64,000 nt of DNA from CBDCUQ01 sp965222835. Lineage in GTDB: Bacteria > Pseudomonadota > Alphaproteobacteria > Rhizobiales > Hyphomicrobiaceae. The notes under the pieces are model-generated. The model searched no databases. It was not told where the DNA came from and saw only the letters and a program-made list of their open reading frames with translations. The stretch is from the NCBI GenBank assembly GCA_965222835.1, contig CBDCUQ010000003.1, forward strand, positions 496,001 to 560,000, given 5' to 3'. Of this stretch, positions 1-8,049 are shown piece by piece (positions within the stretch are counted from its first letter, which is position 1; each line of letters opens with the position of its first letter). A program made the position numbers and the translations under genes.

Positions 1-869
1 CCGGGCCGATCACGGACATAGCTGATGAGCGAGGAGTACCGCTCGTCCTTCGGTGCACGCCTGTCGAGCACATCGCAAATACGCGTGACGACCTCGATAT
101 TGGATCGTTCGTTGCACCCTCCCACATTGTACTTTTCACCGAGACGACCACGCTCCAGGATTGTCAGCAGGGCGCGCGCGTGATCGTCGACGTAAAGCCA
201 GTCGCGGATGTTCGAGCCGTCGCCATAGACCGGCAGCGGCAGCCCATGCAACGCGTTGAGGATGATCAACGGGATGAGTTTCTCGGGGAACTGGTTAGGC
301 CCGTAATTGTTGGAGCAGTTTGAAATGAGACCCGGGAATCCATAGGTTCGATACCACGCGATGACCAAGTGGTCAGATGCTGCCTTGCTTGCTGAATATG
401 GCGAGCTTGGGTCGTAGGCCGTTTCCTCCCTAAACAGGCCCTCAGGGCCGAGCGACCCATAGACCTCATCGCTTGACACGTGAAGGAACCGGAATCGGTC
501 GCGCGCCTCGTCCTTGAAATTCATCCAGTACCCGCGCGCCGCTTCAAGAAGCGTGAAGGTGCCAACCACATTGGTGTGGATAAAATCACCGGCCCCCGTG
601 ATCGAACGATCAACATGGCTTTCGGCCGCCAGATGGATAACTGCGTCCGGCTTGAAATCGGCAAACGCTTTGTCCATCGCCGTGCGATCGCGGATATCGG
701 CCTTCAAGAACCGATAGTTGGGCTTGTCCGCGACCGGGTCGAGCGAATGTAGGTTGGCGGCGTAAGTGAGCTTGTCGACATTGAGCACGTCGATCTTCTT
801 CTCGCCGACCAAATACCGGCAAAGCGCCGATCCGATGAATCCGGCACCACCTGTCACCAGAATTCGCAT
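1..869 (-). CDS. rfbB: dTDP-glucose 4,6-dehydratase (partial, C-terminus outside window)
   Basis: An NAD-dependent short-chain dehydrogenase/reductase that converts dTDP-glucose to dTDP-4-keto-6-deoxyglucose, the second step of dTDP-L-rhamnose synthesis for surface polysaccharide. The first 289 residues are readable. They show the N-terminal Rossmann glycine motif GGAGFIGS, the family signatures HLAAESHVDRS and SSDEVYGSL, and the catalytic Tyr-Lys pair in YSASKAASDH, followed by NNYGPNQFPEKLIPL. The ATG at 869 starts exactly at the expected MRILVTGG. The reading frame runs off the left edge of the window, so the last part of the protein and the usual rfbA/C/D neighbours cannot be seen. The family assignment is secure; only completeness is unknown. 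Confidence 0.94.
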   Translation of the reverse strand, partial: MRILVTGGAGFIGSALCRYLVGEKKIDVLNVDKLTYAANLHSLDPVADKPNYRFLKADIRDRTAMDKAFADFKPDAVIHLAAESHVDRSITGAGDFIHTNVVGTFTLLEAARGYWMNFKDEARDRFRFLHVSSDEVYGSLGPEGLFREETAYDPSSPYSASKAASDHLVIAWYRTYGFPGLISNCSNNYGPNQFPEKLIPLIILNALHGLPLPVYGDGSNIRDWLYVDDHARALLTILERGRLGEKYNVGGCNERSNIEVVTRICDVLDRRAPKDERYSSLISYVRDRP

Positions 870-1205
870 GGCACTTTTCCCCAACCGTTATTCAACTCTG
901 AGCCCACGCAATCGTCACAATGACCCATGAGCCTAGTCATAACGTCAGCCACCATATGTGAAATGCTCCCGGCCTGCCCCTCATAAGAACGCAAGTTCCT
1001 AATTTACAAAATCCGGCCGCTATTGGCCCGCGTCTGAGCTGGCCAGAGCGCAGCGTAGGGCAGAACAGATGCTGGCGGCAAGATCGCGTTGCACGCCGGT
1101 GGTTTATAGCCGAGTGGAGCGCGCGGCCACACCGCATTGTAATGGTTTCAACAGCGCAAGCGCTATAGAGCTCGCCTACGTAGCGTGTGTTGGTTCTTGC
1201 GCCAG
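870..1205. other. intergenic region, no gene recognised
   Basis: About 335 bases between the start of rfbB and the stop of the next minus-strand gene. It should contain the rfbB promoter; GGGGAAAAG lies a few bases upstream of the rfbB ATG and may be its ribosome-binding site. Short open frames occur on both strands, but none has a recognisable product or good initiation signals. Confidence 0.5.
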
Positions 1206-1808
1206 TTATTGCTCGCCCTCGAAGCCGCCGGAGATACACCAAACATCGTTTGCCTTGCTCAGCTTGACGCTGTCGGTGCCGCCGCGGGCTTGAGTCAACT
1301 GCGCGTGCGCCTCATTTCCCGAAACATTGACCGGACCGATTTCTGTACTCGCCGAAAACATATCTCTTTTGAGGTGGGCTTTGGAGAACCGCGCAATGCC
1401 GGACATGAGCTTCGGCCAGCTCGATATTCCTTCAATATCTTTCTCGAGATCTGGGTACGTGTTGTTCTGGTCGACCTCAAATCCATTGTCTCTAAGCACT
1501 TTGGCAAGCTCATAGAGGATCTTTGCGTTCGCTGCCACCTTGGCGTCGTCAGAGTCCCAGGCCCACTTCACGTGCAATCCGAGGATCAGCTTGACGAGGA
1601 AGGGTCTGAACAAGCGCGGTCGTGATCTTGCATTGACATAATCGAAAGCAGTCGGCCAATCATCCTGCCCCGCGGCATGAATGAATTGTTGGAGTGTTTC
1701 GCGCGGCGTGTCGGCACCCCGGCAGCCGTCCTGTTGCTGGCTCGCGGCTGCGACGCCATAGATGGCGATGGCACCGAGTAGCGTAGCTATCGCAAAAAGG
1801 TGGCGCAT
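1206..1808 (-). CDS. exported hypothetical protein
   Basis: A protein of 200 residues that I do not recognise. It starts with a signal peptide (MRHLFAIATLLGAIAIYGVAAAS). The mature part opens with ADTPRETLQQFIHAAGQDDW, which resembles the first helix of small NTF2-like or DUF4878-type proteins, but this similarity is weak. Two cysteines are present in the mature part, one near the N-terminus (QQDGC) and one near the C-terminus (DVWCIS), so one disulfide is possible. An in-frame ATG 12 bases upstream, at 1820, would add MGRN; 1808 was chosen because it places the basic residue and hydrophobic core normally for export. There is no operon partner: the gene stands alone between rfbB and the hydrolase gene. 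Confidence 0.7.
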   Translation of the reverse strand: MRHLFAIATLLGAIAIYGVAAASQQQDGCRGADTPRETLQQFIHAAGQDDWPTAFDYVNARSRPRLFRPFLVKLILGLHVKWAWDSDDAKVAANAKILYELAKVLRDNGFEVDQNNTYPDLEKDIEGISSWPKLMSGIARFSKAHLKRDMFSASTEIGPVNVSGNEAHAQLTQARGGTDSVKLSKANDVWCISGGFEGEQ

Positions 1809-1975
1809 ATTCCGCCCCATCGTTGGTTATCTTTCAGAATGGGCGCCGTTCCGATCAGAGGTTTTTCAGATAGCATGCTAGCAATGAAGTCTTAAGAGAC
1901 AGTGCGGCGCAGATCCTCTTTGCAGTGGCGAAGCAGGAAATCAGCCGCATTGCAGGGGCATCTGAACCGGTGCTC

Positions 1976-2938
1976 TCATGCGCTCGCAAAACGAACAATG
2001 GATTGGGTGAGTTCGTCTGGCCGATCCAAGGACAGGAAGTGTCCACCGCCCTGGATGGTCTCTACCTGCACATCGGGAATGAGGCCCGCGGTGTGTGCAC
2101 GATCTCCGTGCGAGGCCCAGTCGTTCTCGCCGTAGATCAGCAACGTGGGAACTGAAACCTTGTGATAGTTGCCGCGTGCCTCCTGCCAGCGATGGCGTTG
2201 GCGCAACAGGCTTATGAAGGCCCGATAGTGTCCTTTGCGGTTTCCCGTACGGGCAAAGTCGCGATAAAGCTCCTTTGACAAGGCTTGGCGACGGGTCACA
2301 CCGCCTTCGAACAGTTTGCGTTCCACGAATGGGTTGCGCAAGCGCATGAAGGTTTCGCCGATGAAGGGTATGGATGTTGCCGTGAACATGATCTTTGCGA
2401 AGAATGAGCTCCCCTTGAGACCGCTGCTATAGGTGTCCCGGTAGTCGAAGGGATTGACGGAAACGACTTTGGAAATGCGCGGATTCTTCCGGGTAGCTAG
2501 CTCCAGAGCAATCGTGCCACCGATTGAAACGCCCGCGATCGTGGCGTCCTTGACATCGATCTTTTCCAGGAAACTTTCGATCCATCCGTAAAAGTCGTCA
2601 GGAGCGTATTCTGCGTTGGGAATGTCCGAGTATCCGTGACCAGGATAGTCGGGTGCGTAGACCGTGAAGTGCTCGGATAGCGCCGGAATGATTGTTTCGA
2701 AAATGTCGAGCTGTGTTCTCAAGGTATGCAAGAGGACAAGAGGCGGACCGTTTCCGGTCTCAATGTAGCGGACTTTCACGCCGTTGAGATCGGCATACTT
2801 GATGTCCATATCGGGCGCCCAGCGCAACTTGCCCGGTGCTTTTGGGGTGACACGCAGTCCTTCGATAAGGAAGGACACCAGCCACAGTCCGATGCCGACC
2901 GCAATGAATCCAATTATCGCGCAGGTTAGCGTACTCAT
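1976..2938 (-). CDS. membrane-anchored alpha/beta-fold hydrolase
   Basis: A 320-residue alpha/beta hydrolase with one N-terminal membrane segment (about residues 5-25) that should anchor it at the inner membrane. The fold signatures are in order: oxyanion region PLVLLHT (66-72), YAPDYPGHGYSD (94-105), nucleophile elbow GVSIGG with Ser138, acid Asp273 in GENDW, and His300 in GGGHFLS. All three triad residues are present, so it should be active. The substrate cannot be read from the sequence; esterase, lactonase or haloperoxidase-like activity are all possible. It is divergent from the MarR-type gene starting near 3263, and a perfect palindrome lies between them, which suggests control by that regulator. 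Confidence 0.86.
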   Translation of the reverse strand: MSTLTCAIIGFIAVGIGLWLVSFLIEGLRVTPKAPGKLRWAPDMDIKYADLNGVKVRYIETGNGPPLVLLHTLRTQLDIFETIIPALSEHFTVYAPDYPGHGYSDIPNAEYAPDDFYGWIESFLEKIDVKDATIAGVSIGGTIALELATRKNPRISKVVSVNPFDYRDTYSSGLKGSSFFAKIMFTATSIPFIGETFMRLRNPFVERKLFEGGVTRRQALSKELYRDFARTGNRKGHYRAFISLLRQRHRWQEARGNYHKVSVPTLLIYGENDWASHGDRAHTAGLIPDVQVETIQGGGHFLSLDRPDELTQSIVRFASA

Positions 2939-3126
2939 CTTTGATACGTCCCAGTTAAGGGCCTGCGGCGGTCACTTGTCGCCAAGGCATACCGCAACAG
3001 ACCGGCCATGCGTCCTGTCCGTCCGCTCTCCTTGCCCTTCCGATCCGAACACGCGGTCTTGGGGCTGATCCCGAACCCTTCTTCGCCGCAGCGTGTTCTC
3101 GAAAATAAGCTGCAACTCTCTAGATA

Positions 3127-3140
3127 CGGGTATATACCCG
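3127..3140. promoter_or_regulatory. perfect 14-bp palindrome, candidate MarR operator
   Basis: CGGGTATATACCCG is a perfect palindrome in the divergent intergenic space between the hydrolase gene (start 2938, minus) and the MarR-family gene (plus). Its TATATA centre could overlap a -10 element. MarR proteins commonly bind palindromes between divergent genes; that this one is the operator is inference. Confidence 0.45.
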
Positions 3141-3262
3141 CACTATGACACAGGACACCCCTCCGCACAACTGTCTTGAGGAAACACCGCCCTCGCAGAT
3201 TACGAGCTGTGCTACGGGTATGTGTTCGGGGTGCAGTCGAACTTAGGGCGAGGGCATTTGGA

Positions 3263-3718
3263 TTGGCGACAAAGCTGGAAGAAACAAGAGGATGCCTGAA
3301 TTTTCTCGTGCGCCGCTCCGCGCGCCTTATCGGGCGTCATTACGACACGGCCCTCAAACCCACGGGGCTTCGTGCCACGCAATTCAATGTGCTGGCCATT
3401 CTCGCGCAAACGGATGAGATGTCGCTTACGGACCTCGCCGCCCTTCTCGGTATGGAGCGAAGCGTGCTCGCCCGCAACTTGAAACCTTTGGAGCGCGAGG
3501 GCCTTGCGGGCGTCGGCGCTGGACGGGACAAGCGCGTGCGCATTGCCAAGATCACGAAGCTTGGCCGGGAGCGATTGCAAAAGGCGTTGCCCTATTGGGC
3601 GAAGGCGCAGTCAAGGCTCGCTCAAACGCTTGGGGCGGGAGATTCGCCGCGGTTGACGGCGCTGCTCGGGAAAATATCCGGGGGGCTGGAGGACCGCCGT
3701 GCGAATGGGTCCGAGTAA
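3263..3718 (+). CDS. MarR-family transcriptional regulator
   Basis: A winged-helix DNA-binding regulator. The protein contains GCLNFLVRRSARLIGRHYD, then LKPTGLRATQFNVLAILA, the recognition helix region LTDLAALLGMERSVLARNLKPLEREGL, and the wing with RDKRVRIAKITKLGRERL. This is the standard MarR order, and 151 residues is the usual size. There is no ATG in a suitable place. TTG at 3263 was chosen because GAGGG lies 8 bases upstream and the length fits; an in-frame TTG at 3176 would add 29 poorly conserved residues. An ATG at 3145 with MTQDTPPHNC opens a different frame that stops near 3246, so an ancestral longer N-terminus broken by a frameshift is possible. Probable role: local repression of the divergent hydrolase gene. 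Confidence 0.75.
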   Translation: MATKLEETRGCLNFLVRRSARLIGRHYDTALKPTGLRATQFNVLAILAQTDEMSLTDLAALLGMERSVLARNLKPLEREGLAGVGAGRDKRVRIAKITKLGRERLQKALPYWAKAQSRLAQTLGAGDSPRLTALLGKISGGLEDRRANGSE

Positions 3719-3759
3719 TCAAGCCGGTGCGCCTATTGGTCCGCGACCCGCGATGCGCT

Positions 3760-6036
3760 TCAGACAAAGAAGAAGTCGTCAGCGGTAAGTTGGCCGGCCG
3801 AGACATTCAGCAACAGGAGCGAATTGCTGCCGTCGGCGGTGATCAAAAGGTCTGAACCCACCTGCGTGCTCGCAGCAAGAACCTCGGCTAAGCTCGAGAA
3901 GTAGCTGCTGCTCATTTGAATTACTTCGCTAGATCGGCTTCCTGCCCGGAAGTCGCGAATGGTATCATGACCAAAGTCGGCTCCAAACACGAACCGATCA
4001 TCGTGTTTTCCGCCGATGAGATAGTCGTTACCATCGCCGCCAAGAAGCCAATCGAGACCCTTACTGCCGATCAAAGTGTCGTTGCCGTCTCCGCCGTAGA
4101 GCCGATCGTTACCTTTACTGCCGTTCAGATTGTCGCGGCCCTCATCACCGTAGAGCCAATCGTTGCCTTTACTTCCGTTCAGATAATCGCGACCTTCTCC
4201 GCCATAGAGCCGATCATTACCTTTACTGCCGTTCAGACTGTCGTGGCCGCTTTCGCCATAAAGCGCATCGTTGTGGGCACCGCCGTTTACGAAATCATTG
4301 CCCCCGCCTGCACGAACGACATCATCTCCTGCACGCGTTGATATACGATCGCCTTCATCGGTGACCGTGTTCTGACGTGGCGCGGTCTGAGTGTCGGTGA
4401 TGATATCCCCCTTTTTCGTACCGCGAATCTTGACGCCCGCTCGATCAAGGACGGTGACGTTCACGGTTTCGGTGACCGAAAGGCCGCCCGTATCCGTTGC
4501 CGTCACATCGAACGAGACGCTCGTGGCTGATTCATAGTCAAGAGATACGCCGCTCTTCAGCGCCAACTCGTAGTTTCCGGCCGAGCCGCGGACCTCGAAG
4601 CGGGCATCGGTGACGGTGAAGCCAAACGTGGTGTCTCCACCGGGATCGCTGACGATAAGATCTCCAATGACCGCGCCGTCCTGGTTTTCCGCGACACGTC
4701 CACCGGATAGAGAGATCCCCGTCGGCGCCATGTTGGCACGGAAAACGAAGTCGCTCTCGTCCAAAGAGGTCAGATCAAAATTCCGGAGTTTGAGCACATC
4801 AGTTACGGAAAACGTGATGACGGTGTCGACTCCAATTTGGGCGCTAACCGCCCAGATATCGTCAAAGTCGGCGAACAGGTCGAATCCAAAGAGTTCGATT
4901 TGATCAGCGTCACCAGTCGCCCCAAAGTCTGTAATTGTGTCGAGGCCGTAGTTCTTCCAGTAAACGAACGTATCGTCGCCTCGGTAACCAGTTAGCCGGT
5001 CGGCACCCCTGCCGCCGTCCAATCTGTTGTCGGCGCTGTTTCCCTTGAGGACGTCGTTACCGGTCCCGCCTTTAGCATTCTCAATGAGAGAGCGGGTATC
5101 ACCCTTGTAGACATAGGCGTTGAACACATTGCCCCGGGCATATTCGCCATAACCAAGATACGCAAGTTGAGCGGACTTGGTGATACTGTGCTCGCCAGGC
5201 CGAAGATCGACATTCAGGTTCGACGTGTAGTTAGAGAAGTCGTAGGTATCAATACCGCCGCCGTCCCATATCGTCATAAAGATGTTGTTGGCGGAAGATG
5301 GCGCGCCGCTGCCGCCGGGACGTCCCTGGCCCACACCGTTGATGTACGTCTCGCCCGTCGAAGGGTTCCAGGTGTAGACCGTGTTGCTACTTTCGGTCGT
5401 GAAGTCCGCGCCATACATTTCTTGAAGCGCGATGATGTCGTTCATCATGAACGTTGTCGGATAGCCGTACGTCTCGTTGGTATAGCCGGAGGCCGTGCTG
5501 CCGACGAAGCTGTGATAGGTCATCACAGAATATTCGAGCGAATCGTGATGATCTGGAACGTGGGTGCTACCTGGACCGGATTCGTCGTGGGCGTGCTTCA
5601 ATCCAAGTGCGTGACCAATCTCATGAAGATGGGCATGGTACTGATAGGTGCCGGGCGTTGGTGAGCGGAAGTTGTAGTTGGTTCCGAACCAGATGTCGCC
5701 GCCTTCCTCGTAGTTGCCCGGGTAGTAAGCATAGGCCGTCGGGTTCGCCTCCGATGATTGTGCAATCTTGATGTCGGCTCCGTTGGTGCCGGCGTACTGC
5801 AGGTCAAGATTTGTGTAGGCCTTGACTTGATCCATGATTGTGTGAACGACGGCCTTTTGCTTCGACGAAATGCTGCCGAAGCCCGAGGCTCGCGGCTCGC
5901 CGTAGCCGTAGCCGGAACTGTAGTCGTTGGCTGAATCGGGAAAGCTATATGTGACGGTTCCCGTCCACGCTACTCCGGACAGGAGACCATCAATGTCTGC
6001 GTTGCCCGTTGCGGAAACATATTTAATGCCGGCCAT
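3760..6036 (-). CDS. serralysin-like M10 metalloprotease with RTX repeats, secreted by a type I system
   Basis: A 758-residue secreted zinc protease. The catalytic domain is N-terminal: HEIGHALGLKH (zinc His138, His142, His148, Glu139) and the Met-turn VMTYHSF (Met172). Then come a region with short GGxGxD-type motifs, a cadherin-like beta domain (about 430-540, with VSFDVTATDTGG), and a block of RTX nonapeptides (GGxGxDxLxG, about 560-690), which fold on calcium. It ends with a hydrophobic tail in DDFFFV, like type I secretion signals; there is no N-terminal signal peptide. The ATG at 6036 (MAGIKYVS) was preferred to a TTG at 6066. No ABC exporter, membrane fusion protein or protease inhibitor gene lies nearby, so export depends on a system encoded elsewhere. 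Confidence 0.91.
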   Translation of the reverse strand: MAGIKYVSATGNADIDGLLSGVAWTGTVTYSFPDSANDYSSGYGYGEPRASGFGSISSKQKAVVHTIMDQVKAYTNLDLQYAGTNGADIKIAQSSEANPTAYAYYPGNYEEGGDIWFGTNYNFRSPTPGTYQYHAHLHEIGHALGLKHAHDESGPGSTHVPDHHDSLEYSVMTYHSFVGSTASGYTNETYGYPTTFMMNDIIALQEMYGADFTTESSNTVYTWNPSTGETYINGVGQGRPGGSGAPSSANNIFMTIWDGGGIDTYDFSNYTSNLNVDLRPGEHSITKSAQLAYLGYGEYARGNVFNAYVYKGDTRSLIENAKGGTGNDVLKGNSADNRLDGGRGADRLTGYRGDDTFVYWKNYGLDTITDFGATGDADQIELFGFDLFADFDDIWAVSAQIGVDTVITFSVTDVLKLRNFDLTSLDESDFVFRANMAPTGISLSGGRVAENQDGAVIGDLIVSDPGGDTTFGFTVTDARFEVRGSAGNYELALKSGVSLDYESATSVSFDVTATDTGGLSVTETVNVTVLDRAGVKIRGTKKGDIITDTQTAPRQNTVTDEGDRISTRAGDDVVRAGGGNDFVNGGAHNDALYGESGHDSLNGSKGNDRLYGGEGRDYLNGSKGNDWLYGDEGRDNLNGSKGNDRLYGGDGNDTLIGSKGLDWLLGGDGNDYLIGGKHDDRFVFGADFGHDTIRDFRAGSRSSEVIQMSSSYFSSLAEVLAASTQVGSDLLITADGSNSLLLLNVSAGQLTADDFFFV

Positions 6037-6629
6037 TTGTAGATCCCACGCGCGGCGGTGCCGCAAACTGATACTCTCACGCGGACCTATCGCACCAACT
6101 GAAATATGCTGGTGATTTTCGACCGCGCACTACTGCCCCATGACCGGAGTGCAACATCTAGAGCTTACACATTCTTTAACTGAGCGAATGTGCTAAAGAA
6201 TTGCGAACCTTGTGTGCTGATTTGGTTGCCGGCGACCTAATCCGGTTTGCACAATTTTATCGATTGGCTGGCTGCGTGCGAGGTCGTTACATTTTAGGTC
6301 GATGATTTGCGGCACCGGTGTTCCGCCCTGTTCGTCTCCGGATTGATGCTCATTGTCTTAGCCTCGCTTCTGGCTGCAAGATGGTGCCGGGTGCCTTATC
6401 GAATCCGGGCGCCGCGGCGCGGTTTTTGAGGCCCCACAGAACGCGCTGACAGCGTCCTACGTCAGCGGTGCGCGCGGTTTGAGCCGCGCCCGGTGTGCTC
6501 TATCTGGGGCCGGGCCCGCATTATTGCCTGGGATTGCGCCCGCGACCCCTCGCCTCGGGGGCTCCGATGGTGTAGCAGCAGGGGCCGTCGACCCCTTGTC
6601 CCTTCGCAGCACGTTGCAAGAAAACCGGC
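6037..6629. other. long intergenic region with AT-richer patch
   Basis: Nearly 600 bases between the divergent protease and gltX genes. Bases about 6150-6300 are clearly richer in A and T than the surroundings and contain the overlapping inverted repeats listed separately, so this is the likely promoter region of the protease gene. Bases about 6400-6600 are GC-rich leader for gltX. No protein with a recognisable family was found. Confidence 0.5.
6168..6201. promoter_or_regulatory. two overlapping inverted repeats upstream of the M10 protease
   Basis: ATTCTTTA (6171-6178) pairs perfectly with TAAAGAAT (6194-6201), and CACATTC (6168-6174) pairs perfectly with GAATGTG (6186-6192). The two pairings share bases 6171-6174 and cannot form together. 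This could be a regulator binding site or alternative RNA hairpins. It lies about 130 bases upstream of the protease start codon. Confidence 0.35.
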
Positions 6630-7997
6630 ATGACACCGACCGTCCGCTTTGCCCCTTCTCCGACCGGCCGCATTCACATTGGGAATGTGCGCACGGCCGT
6701 GCTCAATTACCTCTTTGCCTTGAAGCACGGGGGCGAATTTCTCCTGCGCCTCGACGACACGGACGTTGAGCGCTCAACGGAAGCATTTGCAGACGGCATT
6801 CGCACAGACCTTCGCTGGCTCGGCTTTCAATGGTCGCGTGAGGAGCGCCAGTCGGCCCGTACTGCGCGTTATGACGAGATCGCAGAACAGCTCAAGGCCA
6901 GTGGCCGGCTCTATGCGTGTTACGAAACCGAGGACGAGCTTGATCGGCGACGTGCGCGCCAGCGGGCGATGGGGCGGCCGCCGATCTACGATCGTGCCGG
7001 CCTTAGACTGACGGATGCTGAACGCAAGGCGCTCGAAGCCGAGGGGCGCGCCGCGCATTGGCGCTTTCGCCTCGACAATACGGAACCGGAAACGGGTCTC
7101 GCACCTCAGCCGACCATCGTATCGTGGAACGATATGATCCGCGGTGATCAGACCATCGATGCGGGGGCGCTGTCCGATCCCGTGCTGATCCGCGCCGATG
7201 GAACCTATCTTTACACTCTTACAAGCGTCATCGACGACATCGACTTTGGCATCACGCATGTTATTCGCGGTGAGGACCACGTCACCAACAGCGGTGTTCA
7301 GGTTCAGTTGTTTGAAGCGCTCGGCGCGGACCCGCCGGCGTTCGGCCATCACAGCCTTCTCGTCGGTGCGGATGGGCATGCGCTTTCCAAACGCCTGGGC
7401 GCGCTTTCGATCGAAGGCTTTCGCGACGCGGGGCTGGAGCCTATGGCGGTGCTTTCGCACGCGGCCTTGCTCGGCACATCCGATGCTATCGAGCCACATA
7501 CTCAGGTCTCGGAACTAGCGGCCCTCTTCGATCCGGCAAAGATTTCAACGGCGCCTGGGCGGTTCGATCTGGATGAGCTTAAGATTCTCAACGCCAAACT
7601 TTTGCATAAGCTCCCTTTCGAGGATGTGGCGATCCGGCTTGAAGCGCTCGGGGTCCTTGGTGGACGTGACTTCTGGGTGGCCGTTCGCGGCAACATCTCT
7701 CTCTTTAGGGAGGTAAGAGACTGGTGGGAGATCGCGACAGGCGCGATCGATCCCGTTATTGAAGATGCGGCCCTCAGCACCGCCGCTTCAGAGTTACTTC
7801 CTCCGGAGCCTTGGGATCAGAGCACGTGGAGCACGTGGACGTCGGCCGTCAAGGAGAAAACCGGTGCCAAGGGGCGCGCGTTGTTTCATCCGCTGCGTCT
7901 CGCCCTCACAGGGCGTGAGAGCGGACCCGAGTTAAAGCTCCTGCTCCCGTTTATCGGCCGCACGCGCGCGCTTGAACGATTGGGCACGGCGGGTTGA
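6630..7997 (+). CDS. gltX: glutamate--tRNA ligase
   Basis: A class I aminoacyl-tRNA synthetase that charges tRNA-Glu (and, in bacteria without GlnRS, often tRNA-Gln) with glutamate. The 455-residue protein begins with VRFAPSPTGRIHIGNVRTA, containing the HIGH-type motif as HIGN (residues 16-19). It continues with LDDTD, the central WNDMIRG and YLYTLTSVIDDIDFGITHVIRGEDH, and ALSKRLG, the counterpart of KMSKS. The C-terminal helical anticodon-binding part is present. Many alphaproteobacteria carry two GltX paralogues; which one this is cannot be decided here. The ATG at 6630 begins directly at the family's conserved N-terminus. It is convergent with the kinase gene downstream. Confidence 0.94.
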   Translation: MTPTVRFAPSPTGRIHIGNVRTAVLNYLFALKHGGEFLLRLDDTDVERSTEAFADGIRTDLRWLGFQWSREERQSARTARYDEIAEQLKASGRLYACYETEDELDRRRARQRAMGRPPIYDRAGLRLTDAERKALEAEGRAAHWRFRLDNTEPETGLAPQPTIVSWNDMIRGDQTIDAGALSDPVLIRADGTYLYTLTSVIDDIDFGITHVIRGEDHVTNSGVQVQLFEALGADPPAFGHHSLLVGADGHALSKRLGALSIEGFRDAGLEPMAVLSHAALLGTSDAIEPHTQVSELAALFDPAKISTAPGRFDLDELKILNAKLLHKLPFEDVAIRLEALGVLGGRDFWVAVRGNISLFREVRDWWEIATGAIDPVIEDAALSTAASELLPPEPWDQSTWSTWTSAVKEKTGAKGRALFHPLRLALTGRESGPELKLLLPFIGRTRALERLGTAG

Positions 7998-8049
7998 GCG
8001 GCAAACCTTTCGATGTGCGTTTCGGCTGCAGGGGCAAAGAGGCCTTTAC

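Noticed and set aside
3145..3246. Short open frame MTQDTPPHNC... at 3145
   Set aside because: It stops after about 33 codons, overlaps the MarR leader in another frame and has no recognisable homology; kept only as a frameshift hint.
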